DNA of 8,669 nucleotides from an uncultured Veillonellaceae bacterium (GTDB lineage Bacteria > Bacillota > Negativicutes > Veillonellales > Dialisteraceae): assembly GCA_958439155.1 (NCBI GenBank), contig CAUBUJ010000068.1, positions 1 through 8,669 on the forward strand, written 5' to 3'. The notes beneath the pieces are model-generated. The model made no database searches and was not told where the DNA came from. It saw only the letters and a program-made list of their open reading frames with translations. Below are positions 1 to 6,218 of this stretch, piece by piece. The position numbers and the translations under genes are program-made. The stretch's first letter is position 1; every line of letters begins with the position of its first letter.

Positions 1-48
1 GATGAGTATAATAAATTCGTATTGGAATTTGGAGTTAAAAGAAAATAA
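1..48 (+). CDS. C-terminal end of an upstream gene (partial, unidentified)
   Basis: Frame 1 is open from the window edge and encodes DEYNKFVLEFGVKRK before a TAA at 46-48. A terminator-like hairpin begins at the stop codon, as expected for a gene end. The alternating hydrophobic pattern (F-V-L-E-F-G-V) resembles a closing beta strand of an outer-membrane barrel, which would fit a TonB-dependent receptor ahead of an iron-type ABC transporter. A periplasmic binding protein is the other obvious candidate. Fifteen residues cannot decide this, and the family call is a guess. Confidence 0.45.
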   Translation, partial: DEYNKFVLEFGVKRK

Positions 49-79
49 CCGCGGTCCTTCTGCAGGCCGCTGCGGTTTT
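47..79 (+). terminator. Terminator-like hairpin between upstream gene and permease
   Basis: AACCGC (47-52) pairs with GCGGTT (72-77). The stem continues with GG/CC (53-54 with 67-68) and CCT/AGG (56-58 with 64-66) around a TTCTG-C loop, with T55 and 69-71 bulged. It is preceded by an A-rich run and followed by a short T tract (76-79). Only 19 bases separate it from the permease start and no promoter is visible there. It therefore probably acts as a leaky terminator, giving more of the upstream product than of the permease and ATPase. The bulges and short T tract make it weaker than the other terminators in the window. Confidence 0.55.
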
Positions 80-98
80 CTACAGCAAAGGAGGAACT

Positions 99-1106
99 AT
101 GGCTGCTGATACGAAAGGGCAGGGCGGGAAAAGCAAAGCGCTCCGTCTCACCGTCCTTGTGATTTTTTGTATCTTCACGGCAGCGGCAATGATACTCAGT
201 CTGGTCTTCGGATCGGCTGACATTCCGCTTCCGCGGATTCTGCAAATTTTACTGGGTCCCGTGTCCGGAACGGACGGCATGGTGATCTGGAATATACGGT
301 TCCCGAGAAACATTGTAGGGGCCCTCGTCGGGGCGAATCTGGCCGTGTCCGGCGCCATTCTCCAGGCGGTCATGAAGAATCCCCTCGCTGATCCGGGCAT
401 TGTAGGCGTATCCAGCGGGGCAGGTCTGGCCGGTGTGATCATGCTCATTTTCATGCCGGCAGCGTCTCTGCTGCTGACGCCGGTCGCTTTTATCGGCGCC
501 ATGCTCTCTGCCGGCGCGGTGTATGCACTTGCCTGGAAGAACGGCATCCGTCCGAGCCGGATCATTCTGGCAGGGGTCGCGGTAAGCGCCTTCCTCGGGA
601 GCGGGATTTCCGCCCTCCTCGTGTTTTACGCGGACCGCGTGCAGGGGGCGCTTCTCTGGATGGTGGGCGGCCTTTCCGCCCGGAGCTGGCCCCAGGTGGA
701 AGCGCTTTTCCCCTATACCGTGCTGGGCCTGGTTTTCGCTTTCTGCGGCGCCAAGGCCCTCACCATTCTTTCCCTCGGGGATGAAACAGCCCGGGGCCTG
801 GGGCTTCCCGTGGAAAAAGTACGGTTTCTCATGACCTGCGTGGCGGCGCTTCTTGCAGCCGGCGCGGTGAGCATTGCCGGTCTCATCGGATTTGTAGGAC
901 TCGTAGTGCCTCATATTGTGCGGCTCATCATCGGGTCGGATTATAAATACCTCGTTCCCGGATCGGCTGTGCTCGGCGCAGGGATTCTCGTCCTCTGCGA
1001 TACCCTGGGCCGCGTGGTTTTCGCGCCCATTGAAATTCCTGCGGGCATCATCATGGCCTTTCTCGGGGCGCCGTTTTTCCTGTTCCTGCTGAGGAGGAGT
1101 TCCTGA
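99..1106 (+). CDS. FecCD/BtuC-family ABC transporter permease
   Basis: This 335-residue protein is the inner-membrane permease subunit of an importer for ferric siderophore, haem or cobalamin; the length is normal for the family. A lysine-rich N-terminus is followed by a first membrane helix at about 15-38, and the rest is strongly hydrophobic, consistent with the ten-helix BtuC fold. Family signatures are visible: IRFPRN at 66-71, the NPLADP...GVSSGAG block at 94-109, the cytoplasmic coupling segment GDETARGLGL at 227-236 that contacts the ATPase, and GFVGLVVPH from residue 264. The start is fixed by AAAGGAGG at 87-94, four bases before the ATG. The stop overlaps the ATPase start by one base (TGATG), so the two are translationally coupled. 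The substrate cannot be read from the sequence. The neighbouring B12-dependent reductase makes cobalamin tempting, but iron chelates are commoner for this family. Confidence 0.93.
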   Translation: MAADTKGQGGKSKALRLTVLVIFCIFTAAAMILSLVFGSADIPLPRILQILLGPVSGTDGMVIWNIRFPRNIVGALVGANLAVSGAILQAVMKNPLADPGIVGVSSGAGLAGVIMLIFMPAASLLLTPVAFIGAMLSAGAVYALAWKNGIRPSRIILAGVAVSAFLGSGISALLVFYADRVQGALLWMVGGLSARSWPQVEALFPYTVLGLVFAFCGAKALTILSLGDETARGLGLPVEKVRFLMTCVAALLAAGAVSIAGLIGFVGLVVPHIVRLIIGSDYKYLVPGSAVLGAGILVLCDTLGRVVFAPIEIPAGIIMAFLGAPFFLFLLRRSS

Positions 1107-1933
1107 TGGAAAATGCCATTGAAGTGAAGGGAGTGAAAGTCTCCTTCGGCGATCATCATGTGCTGCGCGGCGTAGACTGCGTCATCGAAAAAGGAAGCAT
1201 CGTTACATTTCTTGGGCGGAATGGCTGCGGGAAATCGACGCTTCTCAAAACAATCACAGGGAACCTCAAACCGGACGAAGGAAAAATCACCATCGCCGGC
1301 CGTCCCCTTTCCAGTTTCAAAAGCGGGGAAATGGCCAGAGAAGTGGCCTTTCTCCCGCAGATCCATGAAATTCCCAAGGATATGACCGGCCTTGAGCTGG
1401 TGGCGTGCGGGCGCTATCCGTACCAGCACTGGTGGACCGGCGTTTCCACAAGAGACCGGGAAATGGTGGCCAACGCCATGCGCCGCACCAATACGTACCA
1501 TCTGAAAGACCGCACCGTGGTATCCCTGTCCGGCGGCGAGCGGCAGCGCGTGTGGATCGCCATGGCGCTTGCCCAGGAGCCGAAAATTCTGATCCTCGAT
1601 GAACCGACTACCTACCTCGATATTTGTCACCAGCTGGAAGTGCTGGAACTGGTGAGCCGCCTCAATGAGGAAGAAGGGCTCACCGTGGTCATGGTGCTCC
1701 ATGACATCAACCAGGCCTGCAGGTATTCGAAGAAGCTTCTCGTCGTGGAAAACGGCGTCATCCAGCGGGCAGGACCGCCTATGGACGTAATGACGCCGGA
1801 GGCGATCGCTGAAGTGTTTGAAGTGGACGCAGATATGGAAATGCGCGCTGGACGGCCCAGCGTTATCATCAACGGCCTCTGCCGGCGGGATCCCCATGCA
1901 AGGCTCCATGCAGATCAGAAAAAGGCCCAGTGA
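1106..1933 (+). CDS. ABC transporter ATP-binding protein (FepC/BtuD-like)
   Basis: This 275-residue cytoplasmic ATPase powers the permease encoded directly upstream. All nucleotide-binding motifs are present in order: Walker A GRNGCGKST at 37-45, Q-loop glutamine 85, ABC signature LSGGE at 141-145, Walker B ILILDE at 161-166, D-loop YLD at 170-172 and switch histidine 199 in VLHD. The PTTYLD-x-x-HQ stretch after Walker B is typical of the iron-siderophore/B12 importer ATPases. A GAGGAGGAG ribosome site (1091-1099) lies inside the end of the permease gene, and the start overlaps its stop codon by one base. A C-terminal tail of about 60 residues follows the switch region, as is usual in this subfamily. 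It is the last gene of its transcript, because a strong terminator begins about 50 bases after the stop. Confidence 0.95.
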   Translation: MENAIEVKGVKVSFGDHHVLRGVDCVIEKGSIVTFLGRNGCGKSTLLKTITGNLKPDEGKITIAGRPLSSFKSGEMAREVAFLPQIHEIPKDMTGLELVACGRYPYQHWWTGVSTRDREMVANAMRRTNTYHLKDRTVVSLSGGERQRVWIAMALAQEPKILILDEPTTYLDICHQLEVLELVSRLNEEEGLTVVMVLHDINQACRYSKKLLVVENGVIQRAGPPMDVMTPEAIAEVFEVDADMEMRAGRPSVIINGLCRRDPHARLHADQKKAQ

Positions 1934-1980
1934 CATCCTCTGTGACTCTGCCATTAGAAAAGAGCCGCTCCATCTGAAGT

Positions 1981-2021
1981 GAACCCCTTAAGTTGGACAA
2001 CAACTTAGGGGGGTTCTTTTT
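1981..2021 (+). terminator. Rho-independent terminator after the ABC transporter operon
   Basis: GAACCCC (1981-1987) pairs with GGGGTTC (2009-2015), and AAGTTG (1990-1995) pairs with CAACTT (2001-2006) around the loop GACAA. TT and AGG lie between the two stem parts. Five T residues (2016-2020) follow. This is a strong terminator for the transporter operon and isolates it from nrdJ. The sequence TGAACCCCTTAAGTTGGACA (1980-1999) also resembles the terminal repeat of IS3-family elements, so the terminator may derive from an insertion-sequence end. Confidence 0.85.
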
Positions 2022-2088
2022 CTGCGGCCCGGAGAGGGGAGCTGTCATTGACACATAGATGCATGCGAAAGTTTTATGGGAATTTCTA

Positions 2089-2117
2089 TTGACAAAATTT
2101 CATAAAGAGACTGTATT
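2089..2117 (+). promoter_or_regulatory. Candidate sigma-70-type promoter of nrdJ
   Basis: A perfect -35 hexamer TTGACA (2089-2094) is followed, after 17 bases, by TGTATT (2112-2117), a four-of-six match to the -10 consensus. Other TTGAC boxes at 2048 and 2116 could serve alternative or overlapping promoters, but their -10 partners are weaker. Initiation would fall near 2124, inside the first candidate NrdR box, leaving a leader of roughly 120 bases. Confidence 0.55.
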
Positions 2118-2118
2118 G

Positions 2119-2134
2119 ACTCTATATGTGGTAT
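2119..2134 (+). promoter_or_regulatory. Candidate NrdR box 1
   Basis: ACTCTATATGTGGTAT matches 12 of 16 positions of the known NrdR operator consensus ACACWATATATWGTGT. It lies just downstream of the putative -10 element, where a bound repressor would block transcription. NrdR represses ribonucleotide reductase genes in most bacteria and normally binds two boxes spaced by whole helical turns. The second box here starts exactly 32 bases later. The match is moderate on its own; position, pairing and target gene strengthen it. Confidence 0.6.
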
Positions 2135-2150
2135 TTGATAAGCTATTCAT

Positions 2151-2166
2151 GCACAATATCTTGACG
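2151..2166 (+). promoter_or_regulatory. Candidate NrdR box 2
   Basis: GCACAATATCTTGACG matches the NrdR consensus at 11 of 16 positions and at 9 of the 10 core positions (CWATATATWG). Its start is 32 bases, about three helical turns, from box 1, which is a usual spacing for paired NrdR operators. It lies in the nrdJ leader, 76 bases before the start codon. The outer right half matches poorly. Confidence 0.58.
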
Positions 2167-2175
2167 ACTTACGCC

Positions 2176-2202
2176 GCCCATCGAGGCAGGGAAAAGATGG
2201 GC
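2176..2202 (+). repeat. Inverted repeat / hairpin in the nrdJ leader
   Basis: GCCCATC (2176-2182) and GATGGGC (2196-2202) form a perfect 7-bp stem with a 13-base purine-rich loop. A TGTTTTT run follows eight bases later (2211-2217), too far away for a canonical terminator. It would sit in the 5' leader of the nrdJ mRNA about 40 bases before the start codon. It could stabilise the message or act in attenuation. No function is shown. Confidence 0.4.
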
Positions 2203-2242
2203 CATTGGATTGTTTTTCAGAATTAGAAGAGAGGAAACCACC

Positions 2243-4207
2243 ATGAAATGGTATGAAAATACAGTGAGCCAGGGCATATTGAAAGCGAAATACTTCCATC
2301 CCGGCGAAAATACAGCGGAAGAATTTATGGACCGGGTGTGCTCCATATTTTCTGACGGCCTCCGCCAGCGGGTGCGTACCTACATGGGAGACGCTGCCTT
2401 CTGCCCGGCAGGGCGCACCCTTTACGCGGCAGGGGCGAAAGGGAAATTTAAAGTGTCTTCGTCCAACTGCTACATTCTCCCTTCGCCGGAAGACAATATT
2501 GAGTCCATTTTCCACGTGAATGCCCAGATCGCCCGGGTTTTTTCCTACGGCGGCGGCATCGGCGTCAATATTTCCCATCTCCGTCCGAAAGGAAGCGTCG
2601 TGAACAACGCGGCCCGCACCTCTACAGGCTCCGTATCGTTCCTGAAAATTTTTGACGTCACCGGGGAAGTGATCAGCCAGAACGGCCGCCGCGGCGCCAT
2701 GATGATGGGGCTCGACTGCGACCATCCGGACCTGTATGAATTCCTGCACATGAAGCAGCAAAACGAGCGCCTCGCCAGCATGAATATCAGCATTCTCTTC
2801 ACGGACGAATTCATGAAGGCTGTCCGGGATGACACCGATTTCACCCTCCATTTTGATGTCAAGGCCACCGGGGAGCATGTGGAAAAGACCATCCGCGCCA
2901 GAGATTTCTTCCGGGAATTCTGCGCCACCCAGTGGGACTGGGGCGATCCGGGGGCGCTCTTCAAGGACCGCCTCAATGGATACACCCTCCTTTCGGGCTA
3001 CAAGGACTATAAAATTGAAATTACCAATCCCTGCGGCGAATTTGGAGGCAACGCCTACAATTCGTGCAACCTGGCCAGCATCAACCTGTACCGTCTCGTG
3101 AAAGATCCTTTCGGCGATCATCCCCATATCGACGAAGAAGCGCTGGCGCAGATGACGGAAGACGGGATCCGCGCCCTCGATGAGATTCTGACTTACGGCT
3201 ATGATATGCAGCCGCTGCCGGAAAATAAGACCTGCATCGATGACTGGCGCTCGGTAGGCCTCGGCCTCTTCGGCGTGGCTGACGCGCTGGTGGCTCTCAA
3301 GCTGACTTATGGGAGTGATGAGGCGAATGCCCTCATGGGACGGGTCATGAAAATTATGATGCTCCACGCCCTCCGCGCTTCCTGCGCCCTGGCAAAAGAA
3401 AAAGGGACCTTTGGCCGCTACGACTGGGAAAAGACGAAGCTTTCTCCCATCATGGAAAAAGTGCGGACCGCCGATCCCGCGCTTTATGAAGAGATTCACC
3501 GCTACGGCCTTCGGAACGGGACGCTTCTCTCTGTGGCGCCGACGGGAAGCATTTCCCTCCTCATGGGATGCTGGAGCGGCGGCTGCGAACCGCTCTACAA
3601 GATTTCCTATGCCCGCTCCACCCACAAGATGGAACTGGAGCACAAGAGCTTCCGCGTCTACGCCCACAGCATTGAAGATCTCCTCCGGTACCATGGCCTT
3701 CCCCTCGATCTGTCTGATGAAGAAATCATGAAGCGCTTCCCCTGGGTGATCGAAAGCCATGAAGTGCCTTTCATGAACCGGGTGAAACTCCAGTCGGCCA
3801 TGCAGGAATGGGTGGACAATTCCATTTCCAGCACGGTGAACCTGAAGACAGAAGCCACCCCGGATGACATCTACCAGATCTACCTCGAAGCCTGGGCGAC
3901 CGGGTGCAAAGGCATCACCGTCTTCCGCGACGGCTGCCGGAGAGGCAATATCCTCGGGGTGTCTGAAAAGAAGGACAGCAAGGGGCAGAAGCCGGCCAAA
4001 GACAAGAAGGCCCCTTTGGAAGAGAAAACGGCGAAAAAACAGAAAACGGCGGCCATGCACATTCCCCAGCCGAGAGCGGCGAAAGAAGTGCCGAAGGCCA
4101 GCCACGTGGTCAATTCGAAGTGCCCCAAGTGCGGCGCTTACGCTCTCAAGCCGGACGGCCACTGCGTGGTCTGCACCAACTGCGGCTGGGGCGGCTGCGC
4201 GCTGTAA
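2243..4207 (+). CDS. nrdJ: Adenosylcobalamin-dependent (class II) ribonucleotide reductase
   Basis: This 654-residue cytoplasmic enzyme reduces ribonucleotides to deoxyribonucleotides, generating its thiyl radical from adenosylcobalamin, so it needs neither oxygen nor a small subunit. Class II landmarks: the N-terminal redox cysteine in SSNCY (Cys76), the active-site NPCGE (262-266: Asn262, Cys264, Glu266), the partner redox cysteine in NSCNL (Cys275), and PTGS at 433-436. The barrel ends near CRRGNIL (about 570). A lysine-rich linker (about 574-626) follows, then a C-terminal cluster with Cys627, 630, 641, 644, 647 and 652. The cluster resembles a zinc ribbon plus the mobile CxxC-type tail that re-reduces the active site. 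I chose ATG 2243 because GAAGAGAGG (2226-2234) lies 8 bases upstream and the family N-terminus begins with this MKWYENTV segment. The in-frame ATG at 2210 has no ribosome site. Paired NrdR-like boxes upstream suggest repression when dNTPs are plentiful. Confidence 0.95.
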   Translation: MKWYENTVSQGILKAKYFHPGENTAEEFMDRVCSIFSDGLRQRVRTYMGDAAFCPAGRTLYAAGAKGKFKVSSSNCYILPSPEDNIESIFHVNAQIARVFSYGGGIGVNISHLRPKGSVVNNAARTSTGSVSFLKIFDVTGEVISQNGRRGAMMMGLDCDHPDLYEFLHMKQQNERLASMNISILFTDEFMKAVRDDTDFTLHFDVKATGEHVEKTIRARDFFREFCATQWDWGDPGALFKDRLNGYTLLSGYKDYKIEITNPCGEFGGNAYNSCNLASINLYRLVKDPFGDHPHIDEEALAQMTEDGIRALDEILTYGYDMQPLPENKTCIDDWRSVGLGLFGVADALVALKLTYGSDEANALMGRVMKIMMLHALRASCALAKEKGTFGRYDWEKTKLSPIMEKVRTADPALYEEIHRYGLRNGTLLSVAPTGSISLLMGCWSGGCEPLYKISYARSTHKMELEHKSFRVYAHSIEDLLRYHGLPLDLSDEEIMKRFPWVIESHEVPFMNRVKLQSAMQEWVDNSISSTVNLKTEATPDDIYQIYLEAWATGCKGITVFRDGCRRGNILGVSEKKDSKGQKPAKDKKAPLEEKTAKKQKTAAMHIPQPRAAKEVPKASHVVNSKCPKCGAYALKPDGHCVVCTNCGWGGCAL

Positions 4208-4232
4208 GAGGCTTCCTTCTTTTGGATCATAA

Positions 4233-4276
4233 AAAAATCCCGCTTTGTCAGTACAACCTGGCAGAGCGGGATTTTT
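4233..4276. terminator. Bidirectional terminator between nrdJ and ppx
   Basis: Bases 4233-4251 pair with 4258-4276 over the full 19 positions (17 Watson-Crick pairs and two G-T wobbles) around the six-base loop TACAAC. The stem is flanked by an A run on the left and a T run on the right, so it reads as a terminator on both strands. It begins 25 bases after the nrdJ stop and ends 3 bases from the ppx stop, serving both convergent genes. Confidence 0.93.
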
Positions 4277-4279
4277 GCA

Positions 4280-5857
4280 TTACAGCAGTTCTGTATCTTT
4301 TTTGAAGATCGAAGCCTGATGGCATCCTGGGAACCATTGGATGTCGAGAGGGCGGCGGAAAAGTTTTTCGAAGGGCCGGAGGAAGGGGGCGATGGCATGG
4401 GCCTGGACGTCGAAGGCGTCCTGGTTCGTGTAGACCCGGAGTTCCGCCGCCTTGGGCGAGGCGTGGCATACGAGGCGGGTGATGCACTGTTCCTTTGTCT
4501 CGTCCAGTCCTTCCGCGATGGCCAGAAGAAGGGAGAGCTTTTTTACTTTCAATAGATCTTCCTCGGAAAGAATGGTCACGTGGGCGTTGGATTTCAGGAT
4601 TTTTCCGGAATAGCCATGGTGGAAGGCGGCGATGAGGGCACAGAGAATCTGCTCTTTATGGGAGAGGCCGAAAATATGGGCGTTGGCGATCATGTAGGCG
4701 CTGTGCCTGGCGTGGCTGTAGTAATTGATGAGGCTGCCAATATCGTGGAGGAGGCTCGCCGCCGTGAGGAGGTCTCTGTCCCGGCTGGTGAAGCCGTGAA
4801 GTTTCTGCCAGTGATCGAAAAGGAAGAGCGTCATGGAAGTGACATACCGGGTGTGGGAGCTGTCGTCCAGGGGCAGGGTTTTCCGGTAATTCCGCACCGA
4901 CGTGAGGAGCATCTGGTTTTTCCAGTCCTGCTTGTCGCCGTAGAGCGGATCGTAGTAGTGGAAGAAGAGTCCTTCCCGGATGCCGCAGCCGGAAATGGTG
5001 AGGCTCTCTGCCTTGGTGAGACGCACCAGTTCTGCCACCACAAGGGACCCGGCAATGATGATGTCCGCCCGTTCGGAGGAGAGTCCGGAAATGCGTTTCC
5101 GTTCGGCGCAGCTCTTGCGGCAGATTTCATCCACCAGGGGGAAGAGATCGGCCGAGGGGAACTGGTAATTGTGCAGTTTGGGCAGCGGGTACTGGATGCG
5201 GCGCTGGTGGACTTTGGCCAGGTTCCGCACGGTGCCGCCGATGCCGATGATCGGGATCGGCCCTTCCGGGAGCCATGGAATTTCCAGAAGCTTCTTCCGG
5301 ATGAACAGCTGGATCCGCTCTTTCTGCTCTTCCGTCACCGTGTCGGTGCTGCCGAACAGCTCGGTCAGCGTCACCGCGCCCATAGGGATGCTGATGGAGT
5401 GGAGCCGTTTTTTGTCGTGGACGAGAGAAATTTCCACGCTCGCACCGCCCAGATCGAAAAGAAGGAAATCTTTCACGTCAATGGTGTGAATCACCCCGGA
5501 AAATCCGAGGCGCGCTTCTTCCCGGCCGCTGATGATGGTCATGGGAATGCCCGTGGCGGTGCGGACTCGTTTCAGGAAGGACGCGCCGTTTCTCGCGTTC
5601 CGCACCGCCGCGGTGGCGACTGCCAGGGTCTTCGTCACGTGAAGGACCCTCGCCGCGTGGGCATAGACTTTGAGGCAGTCCAGGGCGCGGCGCTGCGCCT
5701 CTTCTGTGAGCATCATGTCATCTTTCGTCATGCCTTCAGACAGGCGGATGGCTTTCTTTTCCTGATAGATCAGTTTGTATGCCCCTGATCCGGCGATCTG
5801 CATGATGATGAATCGGACGGAATTGGAGCCCAAGTCAATGATTGCAATGCGTTCCAT
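4280..5857 (-). CDS. ppx: Ppx/GppA exopolyphosphatase with C-terminal HD domain
   Basis: This 525-residue cytoplasmic protein has an N-terminal actin-fold Ppx/GppA domain (about 1-310), which hydrolyses terminal phosphate from polyphosphate and in some members the 5' phosphate of pppGpp. Its motifs look complete: phosphate loop DLGSNS 8-13, ATAAVRNARN 81-90, SGREEA with the Glu113/114 pair at 110-115, DLGGASVE 135-142, GIGGT 205-209, RADIIIAG 263-270 and GCGIREG 290-296. A C-terminal HD-type domain (about 330-525) keeps its likely metal ligands: His335, His371-Asp372 (HDIG), His382/His385 and His413/His414. ATG 5857 is well placed because the phosphate loop begins a few residues later; the ribosome site (AGAAGAGAG-like) is weak. 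It is divergent from the ppk operon and convergent with nrdJ. Ppx versus pppGpp-phosphatase activity cannot be settled from sequence; the ppk1 neighbour favours polyphosphate. Confidence 0.92.
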   Translation of the reverse strand: MERIAIIDLGSNSVRFIIMQIAGSGAYKLIYQEKKAIRLSEGMTKDDMMLTEEAQRRALDCLKVYAHAARVLHVTKTLAVATAAVRNARNGASFLKRVRTATGIPMTIISGREEARLGFSGVIHTIDVKDFLLFDLGGASVEISLVHDKKRLHSISIPMGAVTLTELFGSTDTVTEEQKERIQLFIRKKLLEIPWLPEGPIPIIGIGGTVRNLAKVHQRRIQYPLPKLHNYQFPSADLFPLVDEICRKSCAERKRISGLSSERADIIIAGSLVVAELVRLTKAESLTISGCGIREGLFFHYYDPLYGDKQDWKNQMLLTSVRNYRKTLPLDDSSHTRYVTSMTLFLFDHWQKLHGFTSRDRDLLTAASLLHDIGSLINYYSHARHSAYMIANAHIFGLSHKEQILCALIAAFHHGYSGKILKSNAHVTILSEEDLLKVKKLSLLLAIAEGLDETKEQCITRLVCHASPKAAELRVYTNQDAFDVQAHAIAPFLRPFEKLFRRPLDIQWFPGCHQASIFKKDTELL

Positions 5858-5899
5858 AGGCTATCTCTCTTCTGTGGGAATCAGCGGTTTGCTGTGCCG

Positions 5900-5934
5900 C
5901 CAGGGAAATGATGACCGCAGGTGGAAGGCCCTGG
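5900..5934 (-). repeat. Inverted repeat in the ppx leader
   Basis: CCAGGG (5900-5905) and CCCTGG (5929-5934) form a 6-bp inverted repeat with a 23-base spacer, about 45 bases before the ppx start. The related words GGAAATGAT and GGAAATCAT follow each arm on the + strand. It could fold in the ppx mRNA leader or be a weak operator; it has no adjacent T tract to make it a terminator. Confidence 0.25.
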
Positions 5935-5970
5935 GGAAATCATTTTTTCAAGTCAATTTACACTATGTTT

Positions 5971-5979
5971 ATTTTACCA
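5971..5979 (-). promoter_or_regulatory. Possible extended -10 element for ppx
   Basis: On the minus strand this reads TGGTAAAAT, an extended -10 element (TGn plus TAAAAT) in the AT-rich part of the divergent intergenic region. No convincing -35 hexamer lies 16-18 bases upstream, although extended -10 promoters can work without one. It would give a ppx leader of roughly 105 bases. Confidence 0.35.
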
Positions 5980-6105
5980 TGTTTTCTTTTCTTGACGGCC
6001 CCTGAAGATGAGAGTTTTGTGAGAAGTGCAGAGAAGAGGAATAGAAATACAGCAGATCTTCATCCTTTGTTAAGAATATATATAGCTTTTCCGTACATAA
6101 AGCAT

Positions 6106-6134
6106 ACATTGCTGTGGGAAAATTATTGTATAAT
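6106..6134 (+). promoter_or_regulatory. Candidate promoter of the Ppx-like/ppk1 operon
   Basis: A perfect -10 hexamer TATAAT lies at 6129-6134 in an AT-rich stretch. The -35 position, 17 bases upstream (ACATTG, 6106-6111), is a poor match, so the promoter may be weak or activator-dependent. Transcription would begin near 6141, giving a leader of about 78 bases before the ATG at 6219. It is the best + strand promoter in the 361-bp divergent gap, which otherwise holds no gene that I can support. Confidence 0.5.
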
Positions 6135-6152
6135 ACATATATAAAGAAAATC

Positions 6153-6191
6153 GAAAGAAAGAGAGCGCAGAAATGGGAGGCGTTTTCTTTC
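6153..6191 (+). repeat. Leader hairpin upstream of the Ppx-like gene
   Basis: GAAAGAAA (6153-6160) and TTTCTTTC (6184-6191) form a perfect 8-bp stem, and an inner CGC/GCG (6166-6168 with 6180-6182) can extend it. It falls within the predicted mRNA leader, 27 bases ahead of the start codon. The stem is A-T rich and may be coincidental in purine-rich sequence. Confidence 0.3.
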
Positions 6192-6218
6192 TGTTGTTTA
6201 CAATAAGCAGGGATAGAT

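Noticed and set aside
2183..2215. Possible cobalamin riboswitch: AGGGAA followed by GCCATTG resembles parts of the B12 riboswitch core.
   Set aside because: The surrounding conserved blocks, including the AGCCAGGAGACC-type box, are missing, and the leader of about 120 bases is too short for the roughly 200-base element.
2210..2242. An in-frame upstream ATG that would extend NrdJ by 11 residues.
   Set aside because: It has no ribosome site, and the added MFFRIRREETT segment is just the leader and ribosome site of the ATG at 2243 read as protein.
2147..4162. A 671-codon open frame antisense to nearly all of nrdJ.
   Set aside because: The + strand frame is an unmistakable ribonucleotide reductase. 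The antisense translation is His/Arg/Gly-rich with no recognisable motif, as expected from GC-biased codon use that avoids stops in the opposite frame.
4580..5788. A 402-codon open frame on the + strand across ppx.
   Set aside because: It mirrors the Ppx/GppA gene, has no good ribosome site and shows no family motifs; a codon-bias shadow.
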